DNA of 64,000 nt from Herbidospora galbida (GCF_005233835.1 NZ_SZQA01000016.1:62001-126000); one strand, 5' to 3'; shown: positions 52,016 to 61,147, numbered from the stretch's first letter. Numbers and translations are program-made. Notes: generated by a model from the sequence alone, not told the origin.

Positions 52016-52830
52016 GGATCCGCCACTCGACGTTCGTGGAGTACGAGGGCGAGGCGGCGTCGTCGTACAACGAGGTCCGGATGACCCCGGTCGACGACCA
52101 CCGGCAGGCCACGCTCGACTGCAGCCTGGTCATCCGGCCGGCGACGCCGGTCTGGACCTACCGCGACTACTGGGGCACCCACGTCAGCGTCTTCGACGTG
52201 ACGGGCGGCCACCGGACGCTCGCGATCGAGGCGGAGGCCCGGGTCGACACCTCGCCGGTCCGGCCACTGGCCAAGCCGCTGAGCTGGGACCTGCTGAGGA
52301 ACGTGTCGGGCCCGGTCGCCGAGCTGCTGCGGCCCACCGAGCGGACCACGATCACCTGCGGCGAGGTCGGGCTGGCCCAGGCGCACGGCCGCGACCCGCA
52401 CGAGACCGCCGAGGCCATCGCGTGGGCCGTGCACGAGCGGGTCGAATACGTGCCGGGCGCGACCGGGGTGCTCACCAGCGCCCAGGAGGCCTGGGACCAG
52501 GGCAAAGGCGTCTGCCAGGACATGGCGCACCTGACCGTCGCGCTGATGCGGGCGGCCGGGCTGCCGGCCCGTTACGTCTCCGGATACATCCATCCGGCGG
52601 CGGACGCGGTCATCGGCGAGCCCGTCGCGGGGCAGTCGCACGCGTGGGTGGAGTACTGGTCGGGCGAGTGGAACGCGCTCGACCCGACAAATCGCTCAAA
52701 AGTAGGCGAAACACATGTAGTGGTAGCGCGCGGGAGAGACTACGCTGACGTACCCCCTTTGAAAGGTATTTACCAAGGACCACCTGCGGGAAGACAAGAA
52801 GTAAAGGTCGAAGTGACCCGGTTGGCGTGA
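51994..52830 (+). CDS. Transglutaminase-like cysteine protease-fold protein
   Basis: A 278-residue protein with an N-terminal beta domain (RIRHSTFVEYEGEAASSYNE) and a transglutaminase core: Cys in GKGVCQDMAHL, His in SHAWVEYW and Asp in NALDPTN. It is the third member of the ATP-grasp/alpha-E system and may cut or cross-link its peptide product. I chose the GTG at 51994 because GGGAGG lies 6 nt before it; a GTG at 52012 gives the more usual GTGA overlap. From codon 232 (52687) to the end the third-position GC drops from near 100% to about 43% by my hand count, although the protein sequence stays typical of the family (HVVVARGRDYADVPPLKGIY). Confidence 0.92.
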   Translation: METGWRVRIRHSTFVEYEGEAASSYNEVRMTPVDDHRQATLDCSLVIRPATPVWTYRDYWGTHVSVFDVTGGHRTLAIEAEARVDTSPVRPLAKPLSWDLLRNVSGPVAELLRPTERTTITCGEVGLAQAHGRDPHETAEAIAWAVHERVEYVPGATGVLTSAQEAWDQGKGVCQDMAHLTVALMRAAGLPARYVSGYIHPAADAVIGEPVAGQSHAWVEYWSGEWNALDPTNRSKVGETHVVVARGRDYADVPPLKGIYQGPPAGRQEVKVEVTRLA

Positions 52831-52883
52831 TCATTACGTATTACTGGGAAGGCTGAGACCAATACGAGAGAGGAGAGCCTCTT
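52687..52883 (+). other. Low-GC island over the transglutaminase 3' end and the following leader
   Basis: About 200 bp with codons such as ACA, AAT, AAA, GTA, AGA and TTG, followed past the stop by TCATTACGTATTACTGGG and CAATACGAGAGAGGAG. The boundary at 52686/52687 is abrupt. It may be a recombined segment or hold a promoter or structured RNA for the 31-codon ORF downstream. Confidence 0.7.
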
Positions 52884-52979
52884 GTGAAAAGGGTCCAGAT
52901 CGTCCAGCGCCCCCGTCCGCCCCGGCAGCCGCTGCCCATCGACCTACGCACTCCGTCGGGGCGGGTTCTCCCTTTTTGA
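52884..52979 (+). CDS. 31-residue Pro/Arg-rich ORF after the transglutaminase gene
   Basis: A short ORF from GTG, encoding VKRVQIVQRPRPPRQPLPID and a further 11 residues ending GRVLPF. AGGAG lies 8 nt before the start. It is basic and proline-rich, with no membrane segment. The codons return to high-GC use. Its place behind an ATP-grasp/alpha-E/transglutaminase set invites the idea that it is a peptide substrate, but no such precursor is known to me, and it could also be a leader peptide or chance. Confidence 0.45.
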   Translation: MKRVQIVQRPRPPRQPLPIDLRTPSGRVLPF

Positions 52980-52992
52980 CCCGGCCCTTGTC

Positions 52993-54099
52993 CTACCGCC
53001 GGCCCGACGAAGCGTCGGCGGCCCGTTCATAACAGCGCTCGAACCCCTCAAGGACCACCGGCCACGAGCATCTGACCGGCGACGTCGACCGATTGTGCTC
53101 GGCGATCGCCCCTCGTAGCGCAGGGTCCCCCGCGAGCCGGGCCACCGCACCGGCCAGCTCGTCGAAGGTGCGCCCCAGCAGGCCCTCCTTGCCCGGGCTC
53201 ACGAAATCGGCCACACCGCTCTGCGACCGTGCCACCACCGGCACCCCCGCCGCGCGTGCCTCCAGCGCGGCCAGACCGAACGACTCCCGGGGCGCCGGGG
53301 CGACGAAGACGTCGGCCTCCGCCAGCAGCCCCCTGATCTGGTCCCGGGTATACCTTCCCGGCATCTCGACCCAGTCGATCCGCTTCGACCTCAGATGGCG
53401 TTCCATCTGGCCCCGTGCGGGCCCGTCTCCCACGATCGTGGCCCGCAGGGTGACGCCCCTGCGCGTTCTGGCCTTGGCGGCCTCCAGGAGCTTCAGGAGT
53501 CGTACGGGCTGCTTGCGCGGCGCCAGCCGTCCCACTGCGACCACGTGGACCTCGTCTGAGGGGACGCGGGCCGGGCCTTCGGGCCGCCAGCCCGACAGGT
53601 CGAGCCCGTTCGACACGACGTGGACCGGGACGTTCGGCCCCGCCACGCGCCGGATCGGCCGGGCGGCGGCCTCGGAGACGGCCGTGCCGACGAGCCCCCA
53701 GCCCGTCCAGTTCCAGGTCTTCAGCGACCGGTAGAGGTTCGCGGTGACCGGATCCCACATGCTGTGGACGGTCACGACCGTGGGCAGCCCCACCCGGTGG
53801 GCGGCCAGCACCCCCATCCACGCGAACGGCGAGACCGCGCCCGTGTGGACGTGCACGACGTCGGGGCTGCGCTGCGTCATGATCCGGATCAGATGGCCCG
53901 TGCCGCGCGGGTGGACCGGCAGGTCGAACGGCATGCGCGCGGTGATCCGGTGGACGCCCGGCAGCGGCTCGCCCGGCGTGGCGGTGACCACCTCGACGTC
54001 GTGCCCGGCCTCGCGCTGGCTCCTGATCAGGTCGGCGACCTGCACCTCGATGCCGCCCAGCCGGGGCAGGTAGCAGTCGCTCACGTGAAGGATGCGCAC
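52993..54099 (-). CDS. GT-B glycosyltransferase (family 4)
   Basis: A 368-residue retaining glycosyltransferase. The N-terminal domain starts RILHVSDCYLPRLGGIEVQV and contains VVHVHTGAVSPFAW; the C-terminal nucleotide-sugar domain has VAVGRLAPRKQPVRLL, PGRYTRDQIRGLLAEADVFV and PRESFGLAALEARAAGVPVV, the E-x7-E motif of GT4. The GTG at 54099 was chosen because it starts the conserved LGGI-type N-terminus. Probable product: a mannosylated lipid or cell-surface glycan, as with PimB-like enzymes; the donor is not certain. It is divergent from the PIG-L deacetylase gene. Confidence 0.9.
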   Translation of the reverse strand: MRILHVSDCYLPRLGGIEVQVADLIRSQREAGHDVEVVTATPGEPLPGVHRITARMPFDLPVHPRGTGHLIRIMTQRSPDVVHVHTGAVSPFAWMGVLAAHRVGLPTVVTVHSMWDPVTANLYRSLKTWNWTGWGLVGTAVSEAAARPIRRVAGPNVPVHVVSNGLDLSGWRPEGPARVPSDEVHVVAVGRLAPRKQPVRLLKLLEAAKARTRRGVTLRATIVGDGPARGQMERHLRSKRIDWVEMPGRYTRDQIRGLLAEADVFVAPAPRESFGLAALEARAAGVPVVARSQSGVADFVSPGKEGLLGRTFDELAGAVARLAGDPALRGAIAEHNRSTSPVRCSWPVVLEGFERCYERAADASSGRR

Positions 54100-54157
54100 C
54101 CGATCAGCCTGACAGAGGTCCGGACCCGGCTCAAACGCGCGATCGGAGGGTGGGATC

Positions 54158-54961
54158 ATGTGTCGGGTGAAGACAGCGGTGTTCTTTCACGCCCATCCCG
54201 ACGACGAGGCGCTGCTGACGGCCGGGACCATGGCGATGCTCGCGGCCGAGGGCCATCGCGTGGTCCTGGTGGTGGCCACGGCCGGCGAACACGGCCTGGC
54301 CGAACTACCCCACGGCGACGAGCTCGGCGAGGCCCGCATGAACGAGCTCTACGACTCGGCCGCCCGCCTCGGCTGCGCCCGCGTGGTGCGCCTCGGCTAC
54401 GCCGACTCGGGCCTGGAGGCCGGCGGCGGCGCCGAAGACCGCCCCGCCGACGCCTTCATGGACGCCGACATCGAAGAGGCCGCCACCCGCCTGGCCGCGA
54501 TCCTCGACGAGGAGAAGGCCGAACTCCTGACCATCTACGACCCCTCGGGCGGCTACGGCCACCCCGACCACGTGCAGGTCTACCGGGTCGGCACCCGGGC
54601 GGCGAAGCTCGCCGCGACCCCGCCGATCCTCCTGGAGGCCACCGTCAACCGCGACCCCCTGCTCAAGGGCGTGCGGCTGGCCGCGAAGTTCTACCCGCAG
54701 CTCGACATCCGCTCGTTCGAGACCGCCTACTCGGCCTCGGCCGACATCACCCACCGGGTCAACGTCCGCAAGTGGACGTCGGTGAAACGCCAGTCGATGG
54801 CCGCCCACGCGACCCAGGCCAGCGGCGGCGACGGCGACCGCACCCTGGCCGCCCTGCTGAAGATCCCGGCCCCGGTCTACCGCTACGTCTTCGGCACCGA
54901 GTGGTACGTCCGCCGCGACCTGCCCCCCGGCACGAAGATGACCCATCCCTTCGACGACTGA
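54158..54961 (+). CDS. PIG-L/LmbE family N-acetylglucosaminyl deacetylase-like protein
   Basis: A 267-residue zinc hydrolase. The metal-binding AHPDDEALLTAG is near the N-terminus, and GGYGHPDHVQVYR provides the third ligand and active-site His. The family includes MshB and Mca (mycothiol) and lipid deacetylases. The C-terminus (VFGTEWYVRRDLPPG) matches a common actinobacterial subgroup distinct from MshB. GGAGGG lies 7 nt before the ATG. It is divergent from a glycosyltransferase and followed by an LPG-synthase-type membrane protein, a set that suggests glycolipid or cell-envelope chemistry. Confidence 0.9.
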   Translation: MCRVKTAVFFHAHPDDEALLTAGTMAMLAAEGHRVVLVVATAGEHGLAELPHGDELGEARMNELYDSAARLGCARVVRLGYADSGLEAGGGAEDRPADAFMDADIEEAATRLAAILDEEKAELLTIYDPSGGYGHPDHVQVYRVGTRAAKLAATPPILLEATVNRDPLLKGVRLAAKFYPQLDIRSFETAYSASADITHRVNVRKWTSVKRQSMAAHATQASGGDGDRTLAALLKIPAPVYRYVFGTEWYVRRDLPPGTKMTHPFDD

Positions 54962-55014
54962 TTCTCGTACCAGAGGATGAGCGAAGCGGTCTCGGTGCCC
55001 GGCAGACTGGGCGC

Positions 55015-56076
55015 ATGAACAGGTGGGTGCGGGTCGCCATGTCGGTCGCGTCGCTGGCGCTGGCCGCGGGGCTGATCGTCTACCTGCCCTCGATCATCGG
55101 GGCGCTCACGGGGGCGACGATGTCGTGGGGCCAGATCGGCGACCTGTTCGCCGCGGTCTCCTGGCAGATGGCGGCGCTGATGACCGCCGTGTGGCTGGCC
55201 AGCCTGCTCGCCTACACCTTCGTGCTCACCGGGTCGCTGCCCGGCCTCGGGCACACCCAGGCTCTCACCCTGAACGCCGCCGGGAGCGCGGTCAGCAACC
55301 TGCTGCCCTTCGGCGGGGCGGCCGGGGTCGCGCTGACCATGGCGATGACCAAGGGCTGGGGGTTCCCCGTCGGGGCCATCGTCGCCTCGACCCTGGTCAG
55401 CGGGGTCTGGAACATGCTCTTCCGGTTCCTGCTGCCCGCGGTGGGGATCCTCGCCCTCCTGCTGTCGGGCACCGCGCTGTCGCCCACGGTCACCAAGGCC
55501 GGGTGGGCCGCCTCGGCCTCGCTGCTCGCGCTCGTCGTGATCGTCGGGGCGGCGCTGTTCTGGGATCGGGGAGCCCGCGTCATCGGGCGCGGCGCCGACC
55601 GGCTCGTGGCGCTGTCGCCCGGGAAGATCCGGCCCGCCGAGCGGTGGGCCTCGACCGCCATCCACAAGCTGCGCGACGACATGGCCGGGGTGGTCCGGTC
55701 GGGCTGGCTGAAGATGTCGTTCGGGATGGTGTTCTTCCTCGGCTTCCAGTGGCTGATCCTGGCGCTGTGCATGCTCGGGACCGGCTCGTGGGTCGGGCCG
55801 GCCCAGTCGATCGCGGTGTTCGCGCTGTCGCGCGTGCTGACGAGCGCGCTGGCCACGCCCAGCGGCGCCGGGTTCATGGAGGCCGGCACCGCGCTCGCGC
55901 TGATCGGGTTCGGCGCGGGCGAGGCGCAGGCCACCGCCGCCGCGATCCTGTTCGGATTCTGGACGTACACGATCGAGATCCCGTGGGGCGGGCTCGCCCT
56001 CGGGGGCTGGGCGCTTCTGCGCAGGCGCGACGGGAGGCGGGAAGCCCAACCGGTCACCCGCGAGAAAGCATCATGA
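55015..56076 (+). CDS. Lysylphosphatidylglycerol-synthase-type membrane protein (UPF0104)
   Basis: A 353-residue integral membrane protein with about eight helices, such as SVASLALAAGLIVYLP and MFFRFLLPAVG-like segments, and the family block NAAGSAVSNLLPFGGAAGVAL, plus SRVLTSALATPSGAGFMEAG near the end. It corresponds to the flippase-like half of MprF without the synthetase domain. It probably moves a lipid across the membrane. It follows the PIG-L deacetylase gene by 53 nt. Confidence 0.88.
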   Translation: MNRWVRVAMSVASLALAAGLIVYLPSIIGALTGATMSWGQIGDLFAAVSWQMAALMTAVWLASLLAYTFVLTGSLPGLGHTQALTLNAAGSAVSNLLPFGGAAGVALTMAMTKGWGFPVGAIVASTLVSGVWNMLFRFLLPAVGILALLLSGTALSPTVTKAGWAASASLLALVVIVGAALFWDRGARVIGRGADRLVALSPGKIRPAERWASTAIHKLRDDMAGVVRSGWLKMSFGMVFFLGFQWLILALCMLGTGSWVGPAQSIAVFALSRVLTSALATPSGAGFMEAGTALALIGFGAGEAQATAAAILFGFWTYTIEIPWGGLALGGWALLRRRDGRREAQPVTREKAS

Positions 56077-56159
56077 TCTTGCGCGACAATTGACCTCACT
56101 CTCCCCGAAGTGAGGATGACCGGTGAACGTCTTGTGTACCGTTTGGCGGCGCGCATAGC

Positions 56160-59100
56160 GTGGCGGCTGACATGAGCACGGTGGTCTTCCGGGTCCTGGG
56201 TCCGGTCGAAGCGTATGACGGCGACAACGAGCTCGATCTGGGCGGGCTCCGCCAGCGGGCCGTTCTGGCGCGGCTTCTGGTCGCCCGGGGCCAGGTCGTA
56301 CCCGTCGACACCCTCCTTTTCGACCTGTGGTCCGACGACGCCGCCAAGGGCGCGCAGTCGGGCCTGCAGGTGTACATCTCCCGGCTGCGCCGGGTGCTCG
56401 AGCCCAACCGTCCCCGTGGCGGGCCCAACCGGCTGCTGGTCACCGTCGCCTCCGGCTACGCCCTGCGGGCCGCGCCGGAGCAGATCGACGCCCTCCGGTT
56501 CGAGGCGACCGTCCGGGCCGCCGGCGAGCGGCTCGACGACAACCCGCAGACGGCCAGGGCGCGGCTCGAGTCGGCGCTGGGCCTGTGGCAGGGCACGCCC
56601 TACAGCGACTTCCAGGATCAGGCCTGGGCCGAGGCCGAGGTGACCCGCCTGAGCGAGCTGCGGCTGGTGGCGCGGGAGCGCCACGCCGACGCCGGGCTGC
56701 GCCTGGGGCTCCACGCCGAGACCGTGCCCGACCTCGAAGCGCTCACCACCGAACACCCGCTGCGCGAGGAGGGCTGGCGGCTGCTGTCGCTCGGCCTCTA
56801 CCGCTGCGGGCGGCAGGGCGACGCGCTGGCCGCGCTGCGCCGGGCCCGCACCATCCTCGACGACGAGCTCGGCATCGACCCCGGCCCCGCCCTGCGCAAG
56901 CTGGAGAGCGACATCCTGTCGCAGGATCCGGGGCTCGAACTGACCCCGCTGCCGCGCCGGGCCGAGACCACCCCGACCTGGCCGCCGCGCCCGCTCGAAG
57001 TGAGCCCGCTGCCGCCGCTGGAGCCCGAGCCGTTCGTCGGCCGCGAGTCCGAGCTGACCGCGCTGCTGGCCGCCGCCCCCCACGCCAAGTCGGGCCGGCT
57101 CGCCATCGCGATGGTCACCGGCGACCCGGGGTCGGGCAAGACGACGCTGCTGCGGCAGCTGTCCGGCCGCCTCGAAGGGCAGGGCTGGATCATCGCCGGG
57201 GGCGGCTGCCCCGACAGCGCGGCGACCCCGCCCGGCTGGGCCTGGGTCGAGGTGCTGCGGGCGCTGATCGCCCGGCGCGGCGCCGGGGAGTACGGCGCGC
57301 TGCTCGCGCCGCTGCTCGACGACCACGCGCCGGTCCCCAACGACGACGACGCCTCCGGCGGCTTCCGGCTCCACCGGGCGGTCGGCGGCTTCCTGTCGGG
57401 CGTGGCCCGCGAGGCCCCGCTGCTGATCACCCTCGAAGACCTCCACTGGGCCGACGACCAGACTCTCGCGCTGCTGCGCGCGCTGCCGAGCCTGCTGGCC
57501 GCCAGCCGGGTGCTGCTCGTGGTGACCTGCCGCGAGGGCGAGCTCAGCGACCCGCAGCAAGACGTGCTGGCCGCCCTGGCCCGCCTCGGCCCGGTCCGGG
57601 TCGAGCTCGACGGGCTGGCCCCGGCGCAGGCGGCCGAGCTCGTGCGGGCGACGTTCGTACGCGGCGAGATCGACCACGACGTCGTGGCCGCGATCGTCGA
57701 GCGCACCGGCGGCAACCCGTTCTACGTGAAGGAGACGGTCCGCCTCTTCGAGGCGGAGGCCGACATCTCCCAGGTGCCTTCCGGCGTACGCGACGTGCTC
57801 CGCCGCCGGATCGCGCGCCTGCCCGAGAAGGCCCAGCAGATCCTGCTGCAGGCCGCCGTGATCGGCCGCGACGTCGACGTCGACGTGCTGGTCGACATCT
57901 CCGGCGAAGAAGACTCCGTCGTCGACGCGGTCGAGGCCGCGCTGCTGGCCGGCCTGGTCACCGAACCGGGCGCCGGGCGGCTGCGCTTCGACCACGAGAT
58001 GGTCCGCGACACCCTCTACTCCGACGCCTCCCGGCTGCGCCGCTCGCGCCTCCACGCGGCGGTCGCCTCGGTCATCGAGTCGCGCACGCCGGGCGACGTG
58101 GCGGCCCTGGCCCACCACTACGACCTGGCCGGCACCGCCGACACGGCCGCCAAGGCGGTCCGCTACGCGGGCCTGGCCGGCGAGCAGGCCGAACGCCGCT
58201 ACGCCTACCGCGAGGCCGCCTCGCAGTGGGAACGCGCGATCAACGCCTACGACCGCGCGGGCGGGCGTCCGGGCAGAGACCGGCTCGAACTCCAGGTCCG
58301 CACGATCCACGCGCTGGCCCTGGCCGGTGACATGACCGCCGCGCGCGCCCACCGGCGCGACGCGATGGACGTGGCGCTGCCGCTCGGCGACCTCGAACTG
58401 ACCGCCCGGGTGGCGGCGGCCCTGGCCGTGCCGCACAAGGGCATCGCCCGCGACTTCACCCGCACGGCGTGGGAGATCGTCGACGTCACCGAGAAGGCGC
58501 TGCTGGAGCTGCCGCCCAGCGAGCACTCGCTGCGCGCCAGCCTGCTGGCCACCCTGGCCCTGGAGCTAGAGGGCTCGGCCACCCCGCGCGGCGAGCAGGC
58601 GTCACTGGAGGCCGAGGAGCTGGCCCGCGCCAGCGGCGACCCCAACCTGCTGGCGATGGCGCTGAGCGGCCGCCTGCGGCAGTCCTACACGCTGGCCCAG
58701 GTCGACGAGCGCGAAGACATCGGCCGCGAACTGCTCCGGGTCGGCGCCGAGTCGGGCCAGATCTCGGTGCAGACCCTCGCCCACCTGGTGCTGCTCGAAT
58801 GCGCGGCGGCCCGCGGCGACTTCGCCGAGGCCGACCGCCAGCTCGCCCGCGCCGACCAGCTGGGCCGGCAGTACGGCCTGGCCGCCCCGGCGGCCGTCGG
58901 CGCCTGGTACGCCGGTCAGCGCCTCATGATCGCCGGCGACTACGCGGGCGCCGAGACGGCCTACCGCAACGCGGCCCGCCTGACGGCCCGCGCGGGCATG
59001 CTCGAAGGCCGCCAGGACCTCCCGCTGATCGCGACCTTCTGCCTCCACCTGGTGCAGGGCAAGGCCGACGAGATGGCCGACGCGCTCGGCGAGGCCCACA

Positions 59101-59501
59101 CCCGCGGCGCCAAATGGACCCTCGACGCCTACGCGGTCGCCCTGGCCGAGGCGGGTCACCTGCGCGACGCCCGCGCGGTGGCCGTGACCCGCGAGCCGGT
59201 CCGCGGCGACTTCCTCTACGAACTGGCGATGACCTGGCGGGCCCTCGCGGGCCTGCGCCTCGACGACGTCGACCGCATGAACGAGGCCTACGCCGCCCTG
59301 CGCCCCTTCCACGACCGCATCGCGGGCGCCGGAACGGGCGTGGTGGCCCTGTGGCCGGTCGCCCGGACCCTGGGCGACCTCGCCGTCAAGCTGGGTCGTC
59401 CGGACGCCAGGGCGCACTACGAGAAGGCCCTGGCAGTGGCGCGGCGGGTCGGCGCGCAGCGCTGGGTCGACGACGCCGAGATCGCCCTCGACCGGGCCTA
59501 G
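56160..59501 (+). CDS. SARP/AfsR-type regulator with BTAD, ATPase and TPR domains (1113 aa)
   Basis: A large activator. Residues about 8-100 form the OmpR-like winged helix (FRVLGPVEAYDGDNELDLGG, LRQRAVLARLLVARGQVVPV); about 105-255 is the bacterial transcriptional activator domain (DALRFEATVRAAGERLDD, LDDELGIDPGPALRKLE); the ATPase has Walker A GDPGSGKT (321-328) and Walker B LITLEDLHWADD; the rest is TPR-like. SARP proteins switch on secondary-metabolite clusters, but no such cluster is in the window. The GTG at 56160 has no ribosome site; an ATG at 56172 (MSTVVFRVLG) is equally possible. It resembles the ATPase regulator at 11593 in architecture. Confidence 0.92.
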   Translation: MAADMSTVVFRVLGPVEAYDGDNELDLGGLRQRAVLARLLVARGQVVPVDTLLFDLWSDDAAKGAQSGLQVYISRLRRVLEPNRPRGGPNRLLVTVASGYALRAAPEQIDALRFEATVRAAGERLDDNPQTARARLESALGLWQGTPYSDFQDQAWAEAEVTRLSELRLVARERHADAGLRLGLHAETVPDLEALTTEHPLREEGWRLLSLGLYRCGRQGDALAALRRARTILDDELGIDPGPALRKLESDILSQDPGLELTPLPRRAETTPTWPPRPLEVSPLPPLEPEPFVGRESELTALLAAAPHAKSGRLAIAMVTGDPGSGKTTLLRQLSGRLEGQGWIIAGGGCPDSAATPPGWAWVEVLRALIARRGAGEYGALLAPLLDDHAPVPNDDDASGGFRLHRAVGGFLSGVAREAPLLITLEDLHWADDQTLALLRALPSLLAASRVLLVVTCREGELSDPQQDVLAALARLGPVRVELDGLAPAQAAELVRATFVRGEIDHDVVAAIVERTGGNPFYVKETVRLFEAEADISQVPSGVRDVLRRRIARLPEKAQQILLQAAVIGRDVDVDVLVDISGEEDSVVDAVEAALLAGLVTEPGAGRLRFDHEMVRDTLYSDASRLRRSRLHAAVASVIESRTPGDVAALAHHYDLAGTADTAAKAVRYAGLAGEQAERRYAYREAASQWERAINAYDRAGGRPGRDRLELQVRTIHALALAGDMTAARAHRRDAMDVALPLGDLELTARVAAALAVPHKGIARDFTRTAWEIVDVTEKALLELPPSEHSLRASLLATLALELEGSATPRGEQASLEAEELARASGDPNLLAMALSGRLRQSYTLAQVDEREDIGRELLRVGAESGQISVQTLAHLVLLECAAARGDFAEADRQLARADQLGRQYGLAAPAAVGAWYAGQRLMIAGDYAGAETAYRNAARLTARAGMLEGRQDLPLIATFCLHLVQGKADEMADALGEAHTRGAKWTLDAYAVALAEAGHLRDARAVAVTREPVRGDFLYELAMTWRALAGLRLDDVDRMNEAYAALRPFHDRIAGAGTGVVALWPVARTLGDLAVKLGRPDARAHYEKALAVARRVGAQRWVDDAEIALDRA

Positions 59502-60521
59502 TCAGTCGCGCTCGACCAGCGGCAGGTACGGGAACTCGCCTCTGGGCTTGGGCGCGACCGACTCGCGGCCGATCCCCAGCGTCACCGGGGTGTTGGCCGC
59601 GAAGGAGAACATCACGTCCGGGGCGTTGTCGGTCAGGGCGCGGCCGTTCCAGCCCGCGAAGGTGAAGGCGGCCTTGGTGCCGATCCGGTAGGGCAGCATG
59701 TTCGGCAGCATGCGCTCCATCACCGTCTGCGCGTAGGCCTCCGGGTCGGCGGCCGTGCCGTAGGCGCGCACCACTCCGGCCACCTTCGAGCGGATCAGGT
59801 CGCCGTGGATGCGGATGTCGTCGGCGGGGCCGTTGGTGTTGAGGCGGTCGCCCAGGTCCTCGTCGTACTGGGTGAACAGGGGGTGGATCATCGGCAGGCC
59901 GCAGCGGTTGATCGGGCGCCAGCCGCCGCTGTCGGTGGCGAGGCTGGTCTGGGCCCAGACGCCGATGCGGCCGTCGGGGCCGGCGATCGGGCGCAGCTCG
60001 TCGTCGGGGAGTTCCAGGACGATCGAGTAGACCGTGTGGCCGGCGAAGAGGTTGCCCGCTTTGTCGGGGTTCCAGCCGGTCAGGTCGACGGTGGTGCCGT
60101 GCTGGAAGGCCTGGCCGACGGCGTGCAGGACGTCGGGTTCGATCCAGAACGAGTCACCCGCCTGGCCGGTCCAGACGCGCCCGCCGCAGGGTAGGTCGGT
60201 CGTCTCGCCGAGGCGGCCCTCGGCGATCGACTTCTCCTCACCGGAGGTCACGCGGTGGAGGCGGAAGGTCTGGCCGCCCTCGGCGTCGCGCTCGCCGAAG
60301 GTGAAGCGGAAGGTCACGTCCTCGACGGCGTCGCCGTCGCCGTCGATCTTGATCTCGTAGCGGCCCTCCGGGTGGAAGCCCTTCGGGGCGTCGGGACCGG
60401 CGAAGGAGTGACTGTGGTCGGCGGCGAAGACGGTGCCGCGCTCGCCGCGGAAGACGTACAGGTCGCAGACGTCCAGGCGCGGGTCCTGGCGGGCGAGGGG
60501 CGAGTCGAGGTGGTGGGACAT
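59502..60521 (-). CDS. DUF4331 family protein
   Basis: A 339-residue protein beginning MSHHLDSPLARQDPRLDVCD and containing LYVFRGERGTVFAADHSHSF, the start of the DUF4331 family, in which the fold resembles a beta-propeller or sandwich; no enzymatic role is established. Conserved blocks GHTVYSIVLELPDDEL and INRCGLPMIHPLF are present. No signal peptide. It ends immediately at the SARP stop (convergent) and is downstream of a small membrane-anchored gene on the same strand. Confidence 0.88.
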   Translation of the reverse strand: MSHHLDSPLARQDPRLDVCDLYVFRGERGTVFAADHSHSFAGPDAPKGFHPEGRYEIKIDGDGDAVEDVTFRFTFGERDAEGGQTFRLHRVTSGEEKSIAEGRLGETTDLPCGGRVWTGQAGDSFWIEPDVLHAVGQAFQHGTTVDLTGWNPDKAGNLFAGHTVYSIVLELPDDELRPIAGPDGRIGVWAQTSLATDSGGWRPINRCGLPMIHPLFTQYDEDLGDRLNTNGPADDIRIHGDLIRSKVAGVVRAYGTAADPEAYAQTVMERMLPNMLPYRIGTKAAFTFAGWNGRALTDNAPDVMFSFAANTPVTLGIGRESVAPKPRGEFPYLPLVERD

Positions 60522-60593
60522 GGGTGTTTCCGATCCGAGAGGGCTCTGACCCGGACGGCCCTGCCCCCGCCCAGGGAGATTCAGCCCCATGAA

Positions 60594-61079
60594 TCAGCAG
60601 TCGACCTGGAACTTCTCGCTGATGAGCCGGTTGTCCGCCACGTCCAGGACCGCCCGGTAGACGCCGGGGTTGCCGGGGACGCGGACCCGCCAGTCGACGG
60701 TGCGGGCGGCGCCGTCGTAGCCGCCCGTGCCCGACAGGTAGTCCTGCCAGGCCTCGGCCGAGGGGCTGTAGCGCTGCAGCGTCCACTCGTAGGAGACGGC
60801 GCCCGACTCGGCCACGGCACGGACGCGGTAGGAGCAGTCGGGGAGTTCGCCGACGGCCAGCACGCCAGGTTCGGGGGCGGCGAGTCTCACTTCGGCGGGG
60901 ACCGATTGGGCCGACGACAGGGCGACGGAGCGGGTAGGTTCGTCGGTGACGGCGGTTCCGGTCAGGTAGGCGGCGGCGACCGCGAGGGTGGCGACGAGGA
61001 GCCGCAGCGCGGTTCCGCCGCCACTCGCGACGACCGGGGCGAGGCTGCGGGATTTCATGCCTTTTTTGTAGAACGCCAT
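60594..61079 (-). CDS. Membrane-anchored or secreted protein of unknown function
   Basis: A 161-residue protein with a basic N-terminus (MAFYKKGMKSRSLAP), one hydrophobic segment (ALRLLVATLAVAAAYLTGTA, about 24-43) and an extracellular beta-rich domain with two cysteines (LPDCSYRVRAVAE, and the terminal VDC) that could be bridged. WTLQRYSPSAEAWQDYL and VDWRVRVPGNPGVYRAVLDV suggest a fibronectin-like or Ig-like fold. No family recognised. The ATG at 61058 is an alternative start. It is divergent from the DedA gene, with the candidate iron box between them. Confidence 0.7.
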   Translation of the reverse strand: MAFYKKGMKSRSLAPVVASGGGTALRLLVATLAVAAAYLTGTAVTDEPTRSVALSSAQSVPAEVRLAAPEPGVLAVGELPDCSYRVRAVAESGAVSYEWTLQRYSPSAEAWQDYLSGTGGYDGAARTVDWRVRVPGNPGVYRAVLDVADNRLISEKFQVDC

Positions 61080-61147
61080 GGTTGAGCGGTGGTTGCCGTC
61101 CACTTGCAGGGGCGTGTGGTGCCTGGCGCGGTCCACGATGCGTCGCT

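Noticed and set aside
55212-58526. A 1104-codon open frame on the minus strand opposite the SARP gene
   Set aside because: Same shadow effect; it crosses the end of one real gene and an intergenic region, and it has no recognisable domain.
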